DNA of 64,000 bases from Aphis gossypii (lineage: Eukaryota > Arthropoda > Insecta > Hemiptera > Aphididae), in the NCBI RefSeq assembly GCF_020184175.1, contig NC_065533.1, positions 51,312,351-51,376,350 of the forward strand. Reading direction: 5' to 3'. The notes under the pieces are model-generated. The model had not been told where the DNA came from and did not search any database. It was given only the letters and a program-made list of their open reading frames with translations. The translations under genes and the position numbers were made by a program. Shown here in pieces: positions 11,473 to 24,000 of the stretch (position 1 is its first letter; every line of letters starts with the position of its first letter).

Positions 11473-11483
11473 AAGGGGGAGGA
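11473..11483 (+). promoter_or_regulatory. Polypurine tract
   Basis: AAGGGGGAGGA directly abuts the TG of the 3' LTR. It is the expected primer for plus-strand DNA synthesis in an LTR element. Confidence 0.9.
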
Positions 11484-12282
11484 TGTTCGAACCTGGCCAA
11501 TGTTCGCGCGCTTGTCGCAGAATTTCGCCTAAAAACAAGTGTTATAACCTATATATACCTACCCGACAGACAACAGCTGTCGCACCCTCTGCCCCCCGCG
11601 CCGTGCGTTTTTATCGCACTCGTCGCCATTGTCGGCGCGAACCGGCTTTTTTCTTTGCGGTCAACTGGCACTTGCCTTTGCACCTCGCATCTGTCGAGTT
11701 CGCGACGTGACTGTGGTCACCACAAGTGCGCCTTAACCGTGTGTTGTGTGCGAGTCGGAACCCGGTAGATACTTCTTATACGGTAACTCCCGTTCGTGGG
11801 GTATCCGACCGCCACATATCTTCTGCTGCCGTTGCTGAGGTCCAGAACTCAGAAGCCACACGGGTCATACAGTTTTTGGCGCCACGGACGTGTCAGTTTT
11901 GCCGGTCCTAGCCATCTTGGAGGAAAGTCACGTGGTGTCCGTCGGTCCGGTATTATTTTTATATTATTGTAAAATCATATACTCATCTACTTTGATTCTA
12001 TAAGTTGTCCAAAATCTTTACGGTAGCTGAGTTATTCGGTATCGTTGTTATTATATTGTATTGTTTTTAATTATACCATTTTGTTATATTGTTATACTAC
12101 TGTGGGGACGCCCGCATCATAATTATTATTGATATTTTGCTGTATTATATATATATTAATTCGTAGAAGTTTGCTTGATATAATTATATAGTTATAAGTT
12201 GGTTACCCGTTCCTGTCTACTACACTTACGCAAGTTGCGGCAGAAAACTGCATATATCGTAAGTTCTGTCGCAGCGAAAACA
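11484..12282 (+). repeat. 3' long terminal repeat
   Basis: This is a 799-bp direct repeat of 4644-5442. I compared the two row by row and saw no difference. It ends in CA and is followed at once by the ACATT duplication. Confidence 0.97.
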
Positions 12283-12287
12283 ACATT
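12283..12287. repeat. BEL target site duplication, right copy
   Basis: ACATT is identical to 4639-4643. Beyond it the sequence is the interrupted MITE described under 4585-12945. Confidence 0.9.
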
Positions 12288-12945
12288 ATTTTCAAATTTA
12301 TGAGATTATTTATACTATACGTAAGGACTATTCCTTTACTTTCGTATGGACATATTAACTTCTATTTTCTATATTAAAACGCCCTTTTGAACTGTAATTT
12401 TTTCTAATCATTTAGACGTATCAAAATATAAATGAGTAGTTTTGGAATTAATTAATTTTGTATACTGACGATAATATAGGTTTTGGGTTAAAATATAATG
12501 GATTTGGTAGATTTGGGGGCTATGGTGACTTCAATTTTTTTTAAATTAATATTAATCTATCAACGTTTATAATTTGTAAAATTGGTCCAAGTATAGTAAA
12601 CATTAGATCTTAGATAATATTTTGGCAAAACCATCTTTATGGACGATTATCCTTTATCCTTTGTATAATCATTTTAATTTTTAATAACTGAATTTTGAAT
12701 TATACAATGAGATATACATTAAACATTTCAATAAAATCATCCACTAAATAATTTACAGTAATTAAGGGGGAAACTGATTTAAAAAACAAACTTGCATCAC
12801 CACAGAATACTTTTTAATTAATACAACAAATCTGAAAATACTTAATTATTATATATTTTTAAAAATCCCAAAACTTCAAATTTGAATAAATTCATTATTA
12901 AATGAAAGATAGGAATGAGCACGATGCTTAGTGAATCACCCTGTA

Positions 12946-14466
12946 TAATTAACAACACTGTGGTCGAAATACCGGTTAGAAGACGAACGACAAACGTATA
13001 CAATAAAAGCCGAAAATACCATGGTTTTTTTCTTTTTTTTTTTTTTATGAAAAAAGTCAGAAATAACGACATGATGATGAATGTCTCGAGAGTTGATAGA
13101 TAAAATCATTTGTATGAATACCCCGTCAGCAATAGCTTATTGAGATATGTACAATAAATTGGAATATTATTTTTCGCGTAGTACCTACAAAGTGATTCAT
13201 GGGCAGCAATCAGATAAACAAATTCGTTCCACAAATATGATTTTACGTGTTTCGAATTTCGATGACCATCTCGCAGAAAATTTTTTTATGTTTTTAACGT
13301 TTTCTTCGTAAGAAATCGCGTATTTCGTGTCGTGTTCGTGAATCGTGAGTCGCAGACGAATATTACCTATGATTTACTTACCTACTATAGGTAGTGACAA
13401 TGCGCTGGCCAATGGTAATCGTGTGAGGAGAACACAATATTTCAAAGAAATACTGATATATTGTTATAACAATAATATGCCGATTTTTTTCTTATACTAG
13501 GTATAGTATAATATATGGAATGGAAAAAAATTTAATTACTAAAATGCATTTATCGAATCATATATACGCGATTATAATATTATTGTTTAAAATAATTTAT
13601 GTTCATATACTGCGTCGAGTATAAACAACTAACTTTTGTCATTAAATATATTGACATATTATTATTGTATATTACCTATTATTTCGTCGAATCGAATGAT
13701 GCAAATTTTATCAGTTCTATACAGAAGCCTATAAAATCAACCAAATTATAACGCGACAATAAGTAGAATATTAAAAAAATATTTATCATAACAAAGAAGT
13801 AGCGGCGGCGGCGGCTCGTGTGTGTTAATTCGGCGCGCGCGCTCGTCCGACCCGAGCACGGTTCACGATATCATTATTATTATTATTATACTGCAGATTA
13901 AATTAATATATAAAATTATACAATGTATACGCGCGTATGTACATTATAAAAACGTTTTAATATCAATTTGCTCGGAGAGCAACAGCCTAACACGGACACG
14001 GTGACTACGATGATGATTAAACAATGATAAATTAATTGATGGGAATTGATTGGCTATCAGCCGCGGCGGAGGCAGACTTTTTTATTATCGGAAGGAACGC
14101 GGCACCGGCGGCGAACAGTGTGCACGAGTGTGTGTTAAGCTTGAGTATAACGAACACATACACATCAATAATAATAATATATAGTCAAACGAGAAATAAT
14201 AATATAATATTATGTGGAGCACTCGTACGTGTGTTCACGTGGTTATAATTATTACCTTTCGCGACGTGCTTAAAATAACATATATTATTATAATAATGTA
14301 TAGGTCCAAAAAAATTATAATATTATTACTATTATTTATTATTTTATGCATTTTCGTTTTATAGTTTTGTGGTACAGATATCGCGTGCGTGCATATCATG
14401 TATAAGACGTGTTTACGTAGAACGATATTAAGGTGTATACGTATAAGATTATTTATATGGTACCTA
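12946..14466. other. Noncoding DNA with a CpG-rich patch
   Basis: No gene is recognised. A TACAAAGTGATTCATG motif at about 13187 resembles the terminus of the neighbouring TIR family but has no clear partner. 13800-14270 is relatively CpG-rich, with GGC triplets near 13801 and a GCGCGCGCG run near 13835. It could be a promoter or 5' UTR. I found no TATA/initiator pair or first coding exon to support that. Confidence 0.4.
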
Positions 14467-14870
14467 TACAAGGTGACCGTTTAGATTTCTACACTCAATT
14501 TTGACTTTTTTGAAAAGATTTTTTTTTTTTTTACACAATTTGATATCATTGCAAAATAACGTTTTTTTTTTTAGCTAACTAATTTTTTTGAATTACAACA
14601 TACACTTCTACAATTTCATCTTCCAAAGCAGAACATTTGTTCGGAATGTTTTCGATACGTCATATATATACCTACAAATTGAATTTCTGACGGATAGTCG
14701 TAATTAATTAAAACTTAAAAGTATTTAACGCTTAAGAGAGCGGAGTACCTAGTCGGCATTGGGTACCTCGCAAAACGTCGGTCCGTCAATCGCTCATCTG
14801 AACTTAGAATACTCACAAGTTATAAGTTCATAACTAATTAACCATTCGTAGAATCGTAGATCACCTTGTA
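14467..14870. mobile_element. TA-flanked TIR element, about 400 bp
   Basis: The left end is TACAAGGTGACC (14467) and the right end is GATCACCTTGTA (ending 14870). That is a 10-bp inverted repeat with one mismatch inside TA dinucleotides. There is no transposase-like frame. The TIR resembles the CAGGGTGATTCA family nearby but differs at several positions. The size and ends suggest a Tc1/mariner-type MITE. Confidence 0.55.
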
Positions 14871-15563
14871 TAATTTATAGTTTTCGTCTTCGCCGCTAAT
14901 GACGAGATGTATAATATACTATAACGACTACCGGGACGAGCGTAACCGGTTTTCTATATCTACACTATATTTTTTTAATAATATTGATATTCCCTACGAC
15001 GATGATATATACGCCGGCCGGTTATTTTTCGTTTACGAATAATGAGAGACTTACGCGGCGCTTCAGTTTCGAGAGATCGTCCAACTTGTCCAAGTATGTT
15101 AAATTATTATACTGTTACTATAGCTGCGATGTGTAAGCTGCAGGCCGCCACGGCAGATTAATAATAATAATATGATGCATAGACGTATTATGCCTTATAA
15201 TAGTTATAATATATTATAATACATTAATAGACAACAGTATAATGGTAGTTATCATCTCGTCTGACCCTTGTGCGTCATATAACACTCATAACATTGCAGT
15301 TGTTACGTTACTATACGATATTGTTACGAACTGCGAGAATTGCGAGACGAAATTCTGTGATTTATCGTAATAATAAATAATCGTACATAATATTATTACA
15401 GGTGTAGGTATACGCGTTTACGCGATTATTATTTCCGCGAGGCGGTTCGGGTTCAACGACGGTTACACCGAAGGTAAAAACAATAAAACTTCGTCGATTT
15501 TATGATCGGAAAAATAATAATATTAGGTGCCTGTATAACACGCTTTCGTATACTATAATATTA
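14871..15563. other. Noncoding DNA
   Basis: Mixed AT-rich and moderately CpG-containing sequence (for example 14990-15080 and 15420-15480). No gene, RNA or element boundary is recognised. Confidence 0.5.
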
Positions 15564-16260
15564 TACAGAGTGATTCAGACCTAACCTCGTTAATTTCTTT
15601 AAAATAATAGATTTATTTAAACTAGGATTTTTAAGTATACCTATACCTATTTCAGGACAAAATATCTATGTATACATATTACATATATAAAATATCTAAA
15701 TTTCTCATACCATTCATAGGGTGTAGTAATTTAGCGATACCAATTTTTTGTTTTATTACTCACCATTTTTTCCTTTAAGTTGTTTATCTGTTTACTTCAC
15801 CCAGTTCTTAAATCAAAATTAGCCTCATTCCCTCACGCATTAAAATTATTATTTAAAAATCCACAATTAGACCTCTTTGAACCTATGCAAACCAAATCTC
15901 CAAGATATCCCAAATTGGTATCCTACAAGCATTCCAATACATCCCTCATCTATAGAGTCTCTCTGCTACACCAGAGTATATATCAAACTGCACTGCACTT
16001 CAAAAAGACTTTAAATAAAGTCAGTAAATTAGTTAGCCTCAAATCATAATAAAAACGTTTAAATTTGAGTGAGTTATTATTTTTTGTATAATAGGTCTAA
16101 AATAAATGATAATGGATTAGGAAGATATGAAGCTGGCCATACGATGATTATACAAATGTAAAATAATTGAAAATAATATGACCTTTAAATGAAATGAACC
16201 AAAAAAATGAAGTGTTAAAAAATAAAATTGGGATTTGGTGAATTGGTGAATCACTCTGTA
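15564..16260. mobile_element. TA-flanked TIR element, about 690 bp
   Basis: The left end TACAGAGTGATTCA (15564-15577) and the right end TGAATCACTCTGTA (16247-16260) are perfect 14-bp inverted repeats counting the TA at each edge. The interior is AT-rich. An 89-codon open stretch at 15780-16049 shows no recognisable domain and is most likely fortuitous. The ends and TA target fit a Tc1/mariner-type MITE. The length matches the split copy around the BEL element. Confidence 0.75.
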
Positions 16261-17099
16261 CACCAACATCCATCATAATATGTATATTATATAGTGTAAT
16301 CCGTATACAGTCTAATAATAATTTTACTTTAGGTATATTATTATGATTGAGTGTAGTATATAATATATTGTGAGCGTGTACCTAATAATACCAATATTAT
16401 ACACTAATGTACATATAAATATAGGTAGGTACTCGTATATTCATTTATTGATATGTAAGTATATTACGTAAAATATATTATTATTTAGTACCGACATCAA
16501 TAATATGCAGTAACTTGCGGTTGTGCAAGCCCATAGTGTTTTTAACGTCTATGCATCGTGTTTTCGTATATTTGTTTTCTGCTTACGCTGTCGAGTTAGG
16601 GTGTGTGGTGAGAGCGGTGGTTTATGACGGTAGAGTACCAGGGAGGGCCGACGGACTTACGTAGTACGGAAGACTCGCATATAATATAGGACCACCGTCG
16701 CCGCTGACCCGCAATAATAGTGATATATAATATATATATATAATATAACACGAACGTCCTGCGGTCATGGTGCCGTCGCGTTCGTCAATATATATACACT
16801 AATATGAAGCAATATCTCTTATATCTCCCGTACGTCGTTTTCGCGGATATTTTTCAACATATTTAAAGCAACATCGCCGAGTATGCGTAATATTATAAAT
16901 TATAATAATATATACATCAAAACCGGAGATTGATTTTATATTTATTTGGAAAGGCTAAAGCCCCGGTTCTATTTTATCAGTTTATCATGAACTATATTAT
17001 ATCATTTAAACGAATAAATATGACTTATATTAAAACATTCGATCTAATAGATAGATCGATTATAGTTCCACGTACCTATACGGTTAGACTAGTTAAACA
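16261..17099. other. Noncoding DNA
   Basis: No gene is recognised. 16540-16880 is less AT-rich, with several CpGs, and could be regulatory or an unrecognised 5' UTR. TA-dinucleotide runs occur near 16725-16745. Confidence 0.45.
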
Positions 17100-17829
17100 T
17101 AGCTAATGATTCACCAAGCATGTTCTTGCTCACTTCTATTTTCTATTAATAAATTGATTTATGCACGTTTTAATCTTATTATAACGTATGAAAGTTTAAT
17201 GGATCTTTGTGTTATCAAATATAATTTTTTTTTTATTTATGTCAACCACATTTATCGAAATTATTAAGGAGATAAATTTCTGAAAATATTTACATATATA
17301 AAAATTTAAACGAGTGCCTATGTCCTATATCATTCTTTCAAGATTCAGAGTTACTTAATTTTTTTGAATTACTAGGATAAAAATGCATAAGTTTTGATTT
17401 AAAAAGATACGGGAGCTAAGATTACTGGAAAATTATTAAAATTTTATGATTTTCAAAATATTTTGACATCTGATTATCTGAGTATACTAGTATACTCAAC
17501 AAATAATTAGTGCTATAGACTAAACATTACATATATATTTTATATTTTATAATACCTATTACTAAGGATTCTAATCATAGAGTATTATTTTTTATAATAA
17601 CGTAGGTATATTGTATGTACAATGTACATGAATAATATTTATTTAAATATAAATAATAAATATTATGTCTAATATATGTATATAAATGTTTTTATAGTTA
17701 TAAATATAGTCTTTTAAAATGTCTGTAAGTGTACTTGAAATTTTCGAAAATCAGATTTTGAATAAATGCATTTGTTAGATTAAATATGGTATAAGAAGGG
17801 GTGGTCATATCTGGTGAATCTCACTATAT
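17100..17829. mobile_element. Degraded TIR element related to its neighbours
   Basis: The left end TAGCTAATGATTCACCAAG and the right end TGGTGAATCTCACTATA are imperfect inverted repeats centred on TGATTCACC/GGTGAATC. They match the ends of the copies at 4585-12945 and 15564-16260. The length of about 730 bp also fits. It is more diverged, so probably older. A hAT-type MITE lies at its right border. Confidence 0.5.
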
Positions 17830-18025
17830 AGAGCAGAGGTTCCCAACCTTTTTTTGACTCACAGCACCCTTAGTAATTTTCTAAAAATCCCTATTGACAA
17901 CTTCGATTTTATTTAACAGTGCATAAGTATAAATAAAAGTAATAAGATGTAAATACATTTCAAATAATTTCGCGGAACCCTAAATAAAGTTCGCGGCACT
18001 CCGGTTGGGAATTCCTGATATAGAA
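17826..18025. mobile_element. hAT-type MITE with near-perfect 8-bp duplication
   Basis: The element proper is 17834-18017 (184 bp). It begins CAGAGGTTCCCAACC and ends GGTTGGGAATTCCTG, a 15-bp inverted repeat with three mismatches. The flanks ATATAGAG (17826-17833) and ATATAGAA (18018-18025) agree at 7 of 8 positions. CAG(A/G)GGTTC ends with 8-bp duplications are typical of hAT non-autonomous elements. No coding capacity. Confidence 0.8.
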
Positions 18026-21000
18026 GTTAGATTTAATTATCAATAAATAATAGATCATTTTATGATATAATTTTATAAATATATTAAAAATGCTTATATT
18101 ATAAATGGGAATATATATATATATATTTTTTTTTTTGGGAGGAGACTAATTTTATACTCGAAAAACTTAATCCTTTTAAGCATATTTTCTTAGCATCGCT
18201 AACGACTATATATGATGTACGGTAGATTATCGTTATGTTCATCGTTACCTAACCCGTTGGTCTAAAGATAAAAAGAGCGAAACCGTTTAAGCGACGGTTA
18301 AAACCGCGATAACAAATAAAACTACAAAAGTTAAAACAGTGACAACAATTTTCAATTTTTCACGATAAGTATCTAATACTTATATCTACTATCTAGTAGA
18401 TATATATTAGTACATATTTTAATTTCATGGGCTTATAAAATTGGTTTAGTTAGTAATATTCGACGTTATGTTTCATTGTGCATGACTTATTTTACGTAAT
18501 ATTAAATCAGTGTATTTTTCGAGGACTGTGTAATTGTGTAACTGTGTATAACTTAAAATACAATACCTTCATAACAATTAATAAAAATAAGAATTTATTA
18601 GTAGATAGTACACAACAGTTACATGTATAGAATAATTGTAAGACAGACGACTTATTATACCTACTGCAGATAAATAGTTGAAAATTGTAAAAGTCAGATA
18701 AGAGGTGAGTAAATTTCAAAAGGTCCTTCAGAGTATATATATGCATGTTCTAGACATTAATATACTCGAAGCTATATAAATCATTGAAAAAAAAACATAC
18801 TTGATAATCCTCTAAAAAAATAATGCCAGTTCTCAAATTATGCCAGGTGTAGTCGAAAATATATACTCATTATTTCTTTTTTAAAACGGACTTTATGAAG
18901 AGCACATCCAGAAAAAATAGAATGTCCTTTGAAATCCTTTTTTTTTAATAGATCTTAAAACTCTTGATATCTATACTATAACTAAAAATGGACGTCAATT
19001 TTATTATTTGATAGTGGTCAAGTTGAAAATCATATACTTATATATTTTATTGAAGAAAACATGAAACTTAGAAAAAAATCGTTAAACATTAATGGTTCGC
19101 AGATACGTATAGTATAAGATGCATTCAATCCTTTCAGAATCGTGGAAAAGATACTCAAAAAAGTAAAAAAAGTAATGATGAATTTTAACATAACATTATA
19201 TGTATAGTATGTACCTATACATAAACTATATATACATACATACAGCTGTCTATTAATTAGTAATTACAATTTAGTATTTACAATTGTATACGTAGCGTAT
19301 AGATGTAGGTAGCTATTTCAATTATAAAATAATAACATTTATGTAAGGACAATGCCATACATTGTGTTAAAGTGTCATAGTTTTTTTTTTTTTTATTAGT
19401 AAAGATAAAACTACTACAGATTTATAAAATTAAAATATTTCGCATAAATTTTCAAATGATTTTAGAATAGCTTAAAAGTCAAATACAGTCGTTTCTAGTG
19501 ACGTGTGACCGGACTAAACATCAAGCAGGCAAAACGCCAAAACCTATTATTTCGGCACGTGACCACACATAATATCTAGATACATCCGGTTGCGTTTAAC
19601 AAACGCGGAAATCATAGCTTTTATTACGAAAAATTATTGCAACAAATGTATTTATTATACGAGCATAATAAAGGCAGATTAAAAAGTTATTTTTACTTCA
19701 ATTTTTGCCTGTGATAAATACATAGGTATACAAAGAATAAAATACATGTATAACTATCCACCTGAACTCTGTTAGGCTAGTGGAGTATTACAATGTATAT
19801 AATATATAAAACAAATTCTTACGATCTACATATTTTACATATTATAGAAAATAAATATTTTCTTAATCTTTAGTATTGGTTTAAGTTTTTCAAAAGTAAT
19901 AAACAAAATGGTTACTATAAGATACCAAAAATGTGTGGACTATTGACTATGACCTACTTAACATCCAAGAAATGTGTTTAATTTTCATCAAACAATCCAT
20001 CTCGGTGTTTTGTTTGAAAGATTAACGATTCTACCAGCCTGTAAAACCATGTTTTTAAAAATTTTACCATATAGATAGGCACAGAGAATTTAAAAAACAT
20101 GTATTAATATAACAAATATACTATTATTATTTATTATATTATTATGGTGCATGGTGTTTTGTATAATAGAATATAGAACATTTTGCTGTTATACAAAAAA
20201 CGTAATAACTTCAATACAATTAAAAAATTTGGAAAAATATGTTATTGTTAAATGTTAGGGTTCGTGATGCTGGCACCCGCATGTTTGAAATTGAGTTAAA
20301 AAATGATACCAATAATTGTTACACAATATTTATTGAATTAAATATTTTGATTTTGAATTATGATTTCGTTCTTTTTAATTAGATATTTTTTTAATTATTG
20401 TACTTAACTTTATATGAAATAATCCAAACTTAAATTTAATACCAATATATGCGTTGTAATAATAGCATTATAAAATGTCGAAGTTAATATATTTAATTAC
20501 GCAAATAAAGTATAAGATAAATAATATGTTAAATAGATTATTAGAACATATATAATATATTATATACTAATAAAATAATAACTAAAAATATTGTTAACTA
20601 TATGTTAATGTGTTATATTGTGTCTATGTGGCTATGTATGATTAAATTATTTCATAACATTTTCCCAAATTCTAAGGTTTACTGGTAAAATGCATTTAAT
20701 CAGATAAATACACTATACCTATAGGTAAAGCTAAAGTTACTAACAGCATTAGGTACCTATTATACTTTCAAAAATAATAATCACGTTATCCCACAATTAA
20801 TATTACTATAAAATACTATTTAAATACTAATATATTTAATACATATTTATAATTAATAAAAACGAGAGCAAAAAATGTTATGGTGACGTTGCAATTAAAA
20901 TCATGCGTAATCGTGCACCTATATACTTATATAGTTATATGTATTATGTATAATATAAATGGTTATTAAATTTACACGATTGTGTGAATTCGGGGAATAA

Positions 21001-24000
21001 TTTTCTACTAAATAAAACACGAAGATTGATTATTTAACGATTACAAACACATTTCTCAGATTTTGAGTAATTCATATTTTGGATATTTTATGTGTAAGCC
21101 TTAATATAAAGTTGAGAACTAGGATTATAAGTAAACATTTAAAACTATGGTGTTTATGTATATAGAATATTGTGACGTATCAGTGACTTATAACATATAA
21201 GAATTTTGAATTTTAAAAAACCATTCATATTTGTTTTTATGTATGCATTAAAACAAAATATCATAGAAACTTCTTAGAAAATAACAATAATCATCTAAGA
21301 ATTCATACTTATTGCTTGGCAACCAATAAATTATAGAAATGATACAAATCTTTTGTGAATTATTTTTATGAATTTGAGGAATGTGCATATGATTTTAAAA
21401 TGATACGTAATGACACCGCATACTTATTACTTATTAGTAAATAGTAATTAATAATTATTATTTTAGCACCTACATATGGATTTAATAATTGAATAGAGGT
21501 ACCTCACATTTTATATTAAACTTGTTGGCTGTATAAATATTTAATACTTTTTTATTTGCATTCCTTATAATATTTTACCATGCAATATACGAGTAGAATA
21601 TTTTTTACCAGCACATTTTTTCAAACTAGAAGAAATTGTTACTGTATTTAGTATGACGTACGTATATACATTATACACATATTATATGCATGTAATAGAT
21701 CCGGTTAATATTCAAGGAGCTCAATAAACATATAAATGTTTAATGTAATAGTTAAATAATAATAATAAATTAATAGGACTTATTACGTAAGTTCATATAA
21801 AACTATATTATGTTAGAATAGTTTATAGTTACAGTGCAAATAATGAGGTTGTTAAATTTTTAAAACGGTGGGAAAAGTAGAATATCTAATTTGAGGAAAA
21901 AAATAAAATATCTACGATAGCAACAAACAATCGTAAATCTAAGAAAATTAATAAATATAATATTATAATATTATTAATTAATACAATTTACTATAATCTT
22001 CTGGATATAATATTCTCACAAAATTTATTTATCTTAATCTATTATTATTATTAATATAGTAGTTGATTTGTTGGTACTTAATATCTATCTACTTATTTAT
22101 ACTCGTCCATTCTACATATATTATTTTCTACTTGCATTGTTAATAGCACTTGTTTATCGAGATTCGTAGTAGAACAATGGAGATAAAATACTTTAAAAAA
22201 ATCGTTGTAGTATAATTAAATTTTAAAATCACGAACGGCAATAAAGATAATCATCAATATTTTTTACAAAAATCATTAATAATATACCTAGGTAGTAAAA
22301 CAATTTTAAGCATGATCAATGGACCAATGTCATTATTATTTATTTTATTTGGATATATTGAGTAATTTTTACGGTAGGTACCAGATCGAATGTGCAGATA
22401 TTAACTATGTATATATTATTCAAAAAGCAAACTAATGTTTATTTCTGTTTTTATCTAGATCGAGACAATCTGATTGTAAATAAAATATTAATTTTGCTAT
22501 AGTATAATATTATAATACATTATATACATTATAAATGGTATAAGTCATCATATTTTAACGGCTGTTATTTGTTATAAATTATAATACTAACAGCTATAAA
22601 TCGGCATTCAATAAATAATATAGTAAATAGAACAAATTATCAACTGAACAAATGATAATAAATTTTAATTGTATCATGAAAAATAATAGCTTAACACCAG
22701 TCAAATAATGTGAAATGCTTTATAATTCTTAAAATAAACAATTAATATTACATTTTTCGAATACATGTGATTACTGATTACCAAATTGAAACAATAATTT
22801 ATTGGGATATATTAATTATTATGTAAATATATTATTTGGTTTTCGTGAAGGTAATAAGCTATCGTATAAAAACGTGCGTTATTAATGTAGTTTGTAATGT
22901 ATTCACAACTCATCACGAGACTAAGTTACATTATATAGCCTATAGCTGAATCCTGAGTGTATACCAAATTTACCAAATTTAAGAAGATTTATACTCCAGA
23001 AACTGGTTAAAATGCGTACATCCAATGCAAATTTAAAAGTATTATATATTTTTTTTCATTGAAGTTTATTGCTTTGAATATATTCACAATTTTACATATT
23101 AGAATTATGTATTTCTTCAATTAGGACATTTATATAATATAAAAATAACATTAAGAAAAAAATATCATAAAGCGATGATCAGAATGTTTATAGTATATAC
23201 GTTAGTTGTGAATCGGGTAAGGGAGTATAAATATAATATCTATGTATGTATTCATAAAATACACAAGAACATAAACAATATAAATAAATATACATAAATA
23301 TCACTGTTATACACGCGTGTTTCTAGAATATATTAATATTAACGACTGTGTACCTATATATATTAGGTATATATCTGATTGCATCAGTGAAAATCTAATA
23401 AAAAAATAAATTTAATAATCCGAAATACGACGAATGTTTAATAATCACCAATCAGAGATTTAGGTACTCAAAATTAAGTTGATGCAAGTACCTATACACG
23501 TAGCCATGATCTCATTATATTCATTTTTATACTTATGTTTCATAATGTAAAATACAAATGATTTATAAAATGTGTAAACATTTTTTATAATTATTTCGAA
23601 CCTATAACTAAATAATAACTAAACATTAAACCGAAACACGTCCAAAAATTAAAATGTTTTAATATGTTTAAAAGTAAAGAATTAGTATTCTATTGTATAA
23701 TTTTATTGACATGTTTTTTTTTAATTAAGCGGTTAAAAACAAATATTTTATTCATTGCATAGTTCTAATTTAGTATTTTGATCAACTTAAATACCATGCA
23801 CGCTGTGTTAAAAAGCATTTTTCAAATTGTACTTTTCGGGTATTTAAAATATAAGTTTGAAAAATGATTTAACTTTGTATTTGATTTTAAGCATTAGAGA
23901 GAATAAATATTATCTGAATACAGAAAAATTATTTTCCAAAAACAATGAAGTGTAGTCAAAAATTAAAAAAATACCTTTTTGAGGAAGTATGAGAATTCTT

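Larger units (their letters stand above)
4644..12282 (+). mobile_element. BEL/Pao LTR retrotransposon, full length
   Basis: This 7,639-bp element has everything an autonomous BEL/Pao element needs structurally. It has TG...CA LTRs of 799 bp, a primer-binding site two bases inside the 5' LTR, one gag-pol frame, a polypurine tract abutting the 3' LTR, and a 5-bp target duplication. Domain order (Gag with CCHC knuckle, aspartic protease, RT with YVDD, RNase H, integrase, DUF5641-like tail) is that of BEL/Pao; Gypsy shares this order but lacks the BEL-specific DUF1759 and DUF5641 regions, and Copia has integrase before RT. No envelope-like frame is present. The LTRs read as identical along their whole length, so insertion is recent. 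The coding frame is nevertheless broken once near 10435. Confidence 0.97.
4585..12945. mobile_element. TA-flanked MITE split by the BEL element
   Basis: The left end at 4585 reads TACAGGGTAATTTACC and the right end at 12945 reads GTGAATCACCCTGTA. These are imperfect inverted copies of each other, with TA at each outer edge. Removing the retrotransposon and one copy of its target duplication leaves an element of about 713 bp (4587-4643 plus 12288-12943), close in length to the copies at 15564-16260 and 17100-17829. The termini also share the AGCAT...CTC stretch just inside. The CAGGGTG ends and TA flanks suggest a Tc1/mariner-type non-autonomous element, but no transposase is present. The BEL element is therefore a nested, later insertion. 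Confidence 0.6.

Noticed and set aside
15780..16049. 89-codon plus-strand open frame
   Set aside because: It lies inside a TIR element, has no recognisable domain and no sign of splicing or a promoter.
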